This document shows, one piece after another, positions 6,213 through 10,194 of a stretch of 10,194 bases of DNA. Within the stretch, counting starts at the first letter, position 1; each line of letters starts with the position of its first letter. This DNA comes from Dehalococcoidia bacterium (lineage in GTDB: Bacteria; Chloroflexota; Dehalococcoidia; GIF9; UBA5629): the NCBI GenBank assembly GCA_028715025.1, contig JAQTLG010000035.1, forward strand, positions 1 through 10,194, given 5' to 3'. The notes beneath the pieces were generated by a model that saw nothing but the letters and a program-made list of their open reading frames with translations, was not told where the DNA came from and did not search any database. The position numbers and the translations under genes were made by a program.

Positions 6213-6350
6213 GACCGTTTCCCCGAAAACTGGGCCAGACGTCATGCGAGTTTTGTGGGAGGTGCAGGCCATGGCGACTTTGGTTACTTATTGTGAACGA
6301 CATTTCCCTTAAAGTTAGATTAATTCAAACATTTATTAATTGCGATTATT

Positions 6351-6357
6351 GGGGGAG
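6351..6357 (+). promoter_or_regulatory. Ribosome binding site that sets the oxidoreductase start
   Basis: GGGGGAG lies four bases before ATG 6362. An in-frame GTG at 6293 would add 23 residues with no similarity to the family and has no ribosome site, so 6362 is preferred. Confidence 0.7.
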
Positions 6358-6361
6358 CAAT

Positions 6362-9300
6362 ATGCATAATCTGGGTAAAAAAGAAGCGGCATTCCTTTAT
6401 GGAAAATTCGGCAATCGCGTCAACTTCAGTGAGACAGAGCTTTTGTTGTACAGCCATGATATCGCGGCTATACCAAACCTGATTAAGCCACTTATAGGCA
6501 GCACTGTACCCGATGCAGTTGTTCAGCCGGTATCCGAGGATGAAATTGTAGAGCTTGTAAAATGGGCAGCGGACCGTCGTATCCCTCTCACCCCGCGTGG
6601 CAAAGCATCCTCGGGATACGGGGGGGTATTGCCTGTCAAACAGGGCATCGTAGTTGATTTCTACCGCATGAACAGGGTCCTGGCAATAGATAAGGATAAC
6701 CTTACGGCGAAAGTACAGGCAGGTGTGATATGGGAAAAACTTGATAGAGCGCTTGAAAGAGAGGGGTTGACGCTCAGGCTTTACCCTACCAGCTACCCGT
6801 CATCAACGGCGGGGGGTTGGCTGGCCCACGGCGGCGCAGGCATCGGATCATTCGAAGCAGGATGGTTCAGGGATAACGTGGTCAGCGCTCGTATAGTGAC
6901 GGCTTCCGGCGAGATCAAGGATATCGCTGGTACTGACCTGGATATGGTGTCTGATGCTGAGGGTATTACCGGCTTGATCAGTGAAGTAATAGTTAAAGTG
7001 CAGCCAAAAGAAGATCTCAAAGTGATTTCCATCGGCTGCCCTGACGCTCATGATCTGCAGAAGTTCGTTCAATCCGTCATTGATAACAAATTGCCTGTCT
7101 GGTCCCTGATTTTCATCAACCCTAAAATGGCCGAGCTTAAAAATAAGTCGCCGCTGCGAGAACACTACGGGCATCCAGCCGAGGAAAGAGTACTATTGCC
7201 TGCCGCCTACATTGCTACTCTTACTTTCCGCACGCGTGACGAACAGGCGGTAATGCAATCCCTGCCATCGCTGCTTAAACCCTGCCAGGGCGAGATACTC
7301 AGTGATCGGATTGCCGAGCATGAATGGGAGAACCGCTTTAAACTGATGGTGGTTAAACGTCTGGGGCCCAGCCTGATACCGACAGAAGTTGTGGTACCGC
7401 TTGATTCACTGGGCAATGTCATGGCTGAGATTGAGCGGAAAGTCAACCAGCCCCTGGTGAAAGAGGGCGTAATCATACGTGAAAGCATCAACGGCAAGCC
7501 GGAGGTTGTTATCCTGGGCTTTATACCCAGCGACCAGCGCAAGTTCAGCTACAACTTCGTCTTCCCGCTTTCGCTCACAATAATGAAGATAGTCAAAAGA
7601 CATGGGGGCAGGCCGTATGCCACCGGCCTTTATTTCGTTAAAAAGGCGAATGAAGTATTGGGCAGGGACAGGGCTGCCAGGATGCTGTCATTGAAAAAGA
7701 AGTCCGACCCAAAGAATATTTTAAATCCCGGCAAAGTTGTGGGAAGCAACATCCTGGGCGGCTTTATTGCGTTGGCCGAGGCTTTTGAGCCGGCCATCCG
7801 TCCCTTCGGCAATTATATCATCACGCAGGTCGGCGAACGCCCTCAAAAGCCTGTCAGGGACATCCCGGCCGATGTTGCCTGGTATGCCTATTCCTGCTCC
7901 CAGTGCGGATATTGCGTGGAAGAATGCGATCAGTTCTATGGGCGTGGGTGGGAGAGCCAGTCGCCACGGGGTAAGTGGTACTGGCTGCGCGAGTACATGG
8001 AGGGACGTCAGAAATGGGATCAGTTTATGGTAGACACCATTCTTGTTTGCACTACTTGTGAGCTTTGCAATCTGCGCTGCTCGGCTGCCCTGCCTATCGA
8101 GCCTTCCTGGATGAAATTGCGCGGAAAGCTCGTCCACGAAGATAAGAAGATGACTTTCCCTCCTTTCGAGATGATGGCTGCGGCTGTTACCAATGAAGGT
8201 GACATCTGGGCAGGATACCGCCGCGACCGTTCAACCTGGTTCCCTCAAGACCTCAAAAAAAAGCATGGCCATGAGGTGAAATCGAAGAATATTTACTTTG
8301 CTGGCTGTACGGCAAGCTACGTAGAACATGATATTGGCATGGCCAGCGTTCGGCTGCTGGATGAGGCAGGTGTGGACTTCTCTTATCTTGGCCCGAAAGA
8401 GAACTGCTGCGGTACACCCATGCTCGTAGCAGGAAAGTGGGATGTTTTTGCGGAAACCATGAAGCATAATATTGCTGCAGTCAAAGCAACAGGCGCGGAT
8501 ACTGTGATATCATCATGCCCGGCCTGCGATATGATGTGGCGGCACGTTTATCCTGAATGGGCCCGGGAACTTGGAATAGACTACAACATCACCGCCAGAC
8601 ACTATAGTGAAGTCATCTCAGAAAAAATTAAGCAAGGCAAATTCAAATTCCCCGAGAAAGGCAAGGAACCGGTAACCGTGACCTGGCACGATTCATGTCA
8701 TATCGGGCGCGTCTCGGGCGTCTACGAACCGCCAAGAGATTTGATTAAAGCCCTGCCCAACGTCAATTTCGTCGAAATGACACATCATCATGAGTCCGCT
8801 CACTGTTGCGGCAGCGTGCTGACACTCATCAAGGATCCGCCCGTGGCCGCTGATATAGGGCGGATTCGCATTGGGGAGGCACAGGAAGTGGGTGCCGAGA
8901 AGATACTTGCTCTTTGCCCCTGCTGCGAGTTTCAGCTGCGTGTCTCAACCGATAAAAAAAATGTAGCTATGCCAATAGTGGACCTGGCAAGATTTGCCTG
9001 TGCAAGACTGGGCTATGATTTCCCTGATCCCAATCCCGAAGTCAGGAAGCAATGGGCTGTATTCGAGGGCATGATCGCCCTGATGACGCCGAAAGGCTTT
9101 GCTGACCTGATGGGTAAAATGTGGCCCGACCTGATCGATTCCATGCCCTTCGGCATGGGCAGGATGATGAGAGCTATGGGCAAGATACCTGGAGCGCTTG
9201 ACCTGATGAAACCGATGTTCCCTGTATTATTTCCCAGGCTGTTACCGTTGATGATGCCCAGGGTTATGCCAAAGATTTTGAGCCTGGTGGGCGAGATGAT

Positions 9301-9439
9301 ACCCATGCCTGACTACATGGCTGAGCAGATGCCCGGCATGATGCCCGGTATCATGGACAAGCTTATGCCTCACATGATCGGCGATGTCGTCCCGTTGGTT
9401 ACTCAGCCCATGATCGATTACCTGCGGGGAAAGAAATAG
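6362..9439 (+). CDS. FAD-linked oxidase / 4Fe-4S / double CCG-domain fusion oxidoreductase with Met/Pro-rich tail
   Basis: This 1025-residue protein joins the two halves of a GlcD/GlcF-type dehydrogenase. Numbering is from ATG 6362. Residues 50-215 form an FAD_binding_4 (PCMH) domain with PRGKASSGYGG and STAGGWLAHGGAGIGSF; residues up to about 460 form the FAD-oxidase C-terminal domain ending in DPKNILNPGKV. A ferredoxin-like module has CX2CX2CX3C clusters at C512/515/518/522 and C563/566/569/573, enough for two 4Fe-4S centres. Two CCG domains follow, as in HdrB/HdrD/GlcF: C649, C682-C683, C719/C722 and C779, C815-C816, C852/C855. The layout recalls GlcD+GlcF and E. coli YdiJ, which oxidise 2-hydroxy acids; the substrate here is not readable. 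Residues 902-1025 form a Met/Pro-rich hydrophobic tail not found in those proteins. No signal peptide is seen, so it is cytoplasmic, perhaps membrane-associated through the tail. The neighbouring acyl-CoA ligase is convergent. Confidence 0.92.
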   Translation: MHNLGKKEAAFLYGKFGNRVNFSETELLLYSHDIAAIPNLIKPLIGSTVPDAVVQPVSEDEIVELVKWAADRRIPLTPRGKASSGYGGVLPVKQGIVVDFYRMNRVLAIDKDNLTAKVQAGVIWEKLDRALEREGLTLRLYPTSYPSSTAGGWLAHGGAGIGSFEAGWFRDNVVSARIVTASGEIKDIAGTDLDMVSDAEGITGLISEVIVKVQPKEDLKVISIGCPDAHDLQKFVQSVIDNKLPVWSLIFINPKMAELKNKSPLREHYGHPAEERVLLPAAYIATLTFRTRDEQAVMQSLPSLLKPCQGEILSDRIAEHEWENRFKLMVVKRLGPSLIPTEVVVPLDSLGNVMAEIERKVNQPLVKEGVIIRESINGKPEVVILGFIPSDQRKFSYNFVFPLSLTIMKIVKRHGGRPYATGLYFVKKANEVLGRDRAARMLSLKKKSDPKNILNPGKVVGSNILGGFIALAEAFEPAIRPFGNYIITQVGERPQKPVRDIPADVAWYAYSCSQCGYCVEECDQFYGRGWESQSPRGKWYWLREYMEGRQKWDQFMVDTILVCTTCELCNLRCSAALPIEPSWMKLRGKLVHEDKKMTFPPFEMMAAAVTNEGDIWAGYRRDRSTWFPQDLKKKHGHEVKSKNIYFAGCTASYVEHDIGMASVRLLDEAGVDFSYLGPKENCCGTPMLVAGKWDVFAETMKHNIAAVKATGADTVISSCPACDMMWRHVYPEWARELGIDYNITARHYSEVISEKIKQGKFKFPEKGKEPVTVTWHDSCHIGRVSGVYEPPRDLIKALPNVNFVEMTHHHESAHCCGSVLTLIKDPPVAADIGRIRIGEAQEVGAEKILALCPCCEFQLRVSTDKKNVAMPIVDLARFACARLGYDFPDPNPEVRKQWAVFEGMIALMTPKGFADLMGKMWPDLIDSMPFGMGRMMRAMGKIPGALDLMKPMFPVLFPRLLPLMMPRVMPKILSLVGEMIPMPDYMAEQMPGMMPGIMDKLMPHMIGDVVPLVTQPMIDYLRGKK

Positions 9440-9476
9440 ACATCCCGCTCGCCTTCCAGCTTCGATTTATTGCACT

Positions 9477-9514
9477 AAGAAGAAAATATTCCCATGTTGG
9501 TACACAGGGAATAT
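9477..9514 (-). terminator. Hairpin terminator after the acyl-CoA ligase gene
   Basis: Arms ATATTCCC (9486-9493) and GGGAATAT (9507-9514) form an 8-bp stem around a 13-base loop that can add a TGT/ACA pair. On the minus strand the stem is followed by TTTCTTCTT (9485 down to 9477), a U-rich run, 13 bases after the ligase stop. The stem is AT-rich, so strength is uncertain. It may also stop readthrough from the plus-strand oxidoreductase. Confidence 0.55.
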
Positions 9515-9526
9515 AAATATAGGTGG

Positions 9527-10194
9527 TTAACGCTTCTGCTTGGCTTTTGCCTTTTCCTCATCCTGCAGAACCCGCCGCAGCACCTTGCCGACCATGGTCT
9601 TGGGCAGTGTCGCCCTGAACTCTATATACTTCGGCACCTTGAAGGCGGTCAGCCTCTCCCGGCAGTATGATTGTAGATCAGCGGCGGATAGTTTCTGCCC
9701 CGGCACGAGCACGATCCAGGCTTTGACCGCTTCCCCCTGGTAGGCATCGGGAATGCCGGCGACACCTGCTTCGGCAACGGCAGGATGGGTGGCTATCACC
9801 TCCTCCACTTCCCGCGGCCAAACCTGGTGCCCGCTGGGCTTGATGAGGTCCTTTTTGCGCGAAGTCAGGTAAATATAGCCGTCCCCATCCATATAGCCGA
9901 TGTCACCTGTATAAAGCCAGCCGTCCCTGATCATCTCAATGGTACCCTCAGGGTTGTTCCAGTATCCCTGCATCACCTGCGGGCCCTTAACCACGACCTC
10001 GCCTTCTTGCCCATAGGGCAGCTCCTTATCCGGGTCGCCTGCGTCAACGAACCTGACGATAACATCCGGCATGGGCAGGCCAACCGACCCTTCCTTCCAC
10101 TTGCCGCTGAACGGGTGGATGCTGATTACTACGGTTGACTCAGTCATGCCGTACGCCTCCAGGATCCTGGCGCCCGTCATTGATTCGAAACGGG
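9527..10194 (-). CDS. AMP-forming acyl-CoA ligase, C-terminal part (runs off right edge)
   Basis: Acyl-CoA synthetases of the ANL superfamily activate carboxylic acids through an acyl-adenylate, then load CoA. The frame is open to the right edge, so the gene starts outside the window; about 222 C-terminal residues are present. Motifs in order are EAYGMTES (the AMP-binding YGxTE motif), GWLYTGDIGYMDGDGYIYL with the ATP-ribose-binding Asp, SRKKDLIKPSGHQVWPREVE (hinge region between domains) and PKTMVGKVLRRVL with the C-terminal catalytic lysine. The last residues are a Lys-rich tail. Full catalytic equipment in the visible part suggests an active enzyme. The wording is closest to long-chain fatty-acid ligases (FadD type), but chain length cannot be set without the acyl-binding part. 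It converges with the FAD/Fe-S oxidoreductase and ends 13 bases from a terminator hairpin. Confidence 0.95.
   Translation of the reverse strand, partial: RFESMTGARILEAYGMTESTVVISIHPFSGKWKEGSVGLPMPDVIVRFVDAGDPDKELPYGQEGEVVVKGPQVMQGYWNNPEGTIEMIRDGWLYTGDIGYMDGDGYIYLTSRKKDLIKPSGHQVWPREVEEVIATHPAVAEAGVAGIPDAYQGEAVKAWIVLVPGQKLSAADLQSYCRERLTAFKVPKYIEFRATLPKTMVGKVLRRVLQDEEKAKAKQKR

Larger units (their letters stand above)
6161..6361. other. Divergent intergenic region with a compositional break
   Basis: The left part (6161-6212) is AT-rich and holds a TATAAT box for the minus strand (6175-6180) and the right copy of the direct repeat. At about 6213-6290 the sequence becomes GC-richer (for example CCGTTTCCCCGAAAACTGGG at 6215-6234), then returns to AT-rich up to the ribosome site at 6351. 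I see no gene here; the GC-rich patch may be a scrap of another element. No convincing promoter was found for the downstream oxidoreductase. Confidence 0.4.

Noticed and set aside
6271..6312. A 13-codon open frame (MATLVTYCERHFP) behind a GGGAGG, as a leader peptide
   Set aside because: Too short to support by itself, with no terminator or attenuator structure after it.
6293..6361. GTG start at 6293 extending the oxidoreductase by 23 residues
   Set aside because: No ribosome site precedes it, the added residues do not look like the family, and ATG 6362 has GGGGGAG just upstream.
1..10194. CRISPR array, tRNA or rRNA genes
   Set aside because: No regularly spaced repeats and no cloverleaf or rRNA-like segments were seen on either strand.

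Overview
This window looks like chromosomal DNA from an anaerobic bacterium. The style of the DnaN protein, the Met/Pro-rich flavoprotein/iron-sulfur fusion and the CoA-linked metabolic genes suggest the Chloroflexota, most likely class Dehalococcoidia. This assignment is inferred from remembered sequence style, not from a search. The outer genes are moderately GC-rich. The block from about 3390 to 6360 is visibly AT-richer and reads as an accessory insertion.

Layout. Positions 1-2104 (minus strand) hold a tight unit transcribed leftward from a good promoter at 2139-2167: a class III (CaiB/BaiF) CoA-transferase, then hisA 4 bases later, then the start of hisI, which runs off the left edge. 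Positions 2258-3385 (plus) hold dnaN, the replication sliding clamp, behind its own near-consensus promoter. The two units share a 153-base divergent promoter region. Directly after dnaN, on the minus strand, lies a decayed C-terminal piece of a large serine recombinase (about 3390-3640). The AT-rich block then carries a PAP2-like membrane protein (3742-4368), an Lgt-like membrane protein (4624-5406) and, convergent with it, a membrane-anchored or lipoprotein-like protein of unknown function (5411-6160). A 13-base direct repeat (3664-3676 and 6200-6212) brackets this block.

Positions 6362-9439 (plus) encode a 1025-residue fusion of an FAD-linked oxidase, a 4Fe-4S ferredoxin-like module and two CCG domains, in the style of GlcD/GlcF or YdiJ, ending in an unusual methionine- and proline-rich tail. 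Positions 9527-10194 (minus) hold the C-terminal part of an AMP-forming acyl-CoA ligase, convergent with the fusion gene and followed by a plausible terminator hairpin.

How they fit together: the flanks combine housekeeping functions (histidine biosynthesis, replication clamp) with activation, CoA transfer and flavin/Fe-S oxidation of organic acids. The middle block combines a dead recombinase, bracketing repeats and three envelope proteins, two of them related to lipid-handling enzyme families. I found no complete novel defence or mobile system. The most notable items are the Met/Pro-rich tail, the recombinase remnant with its possible island, and the Lgt-like protein with altered catalytic positions beside a candidate lipoprotein.
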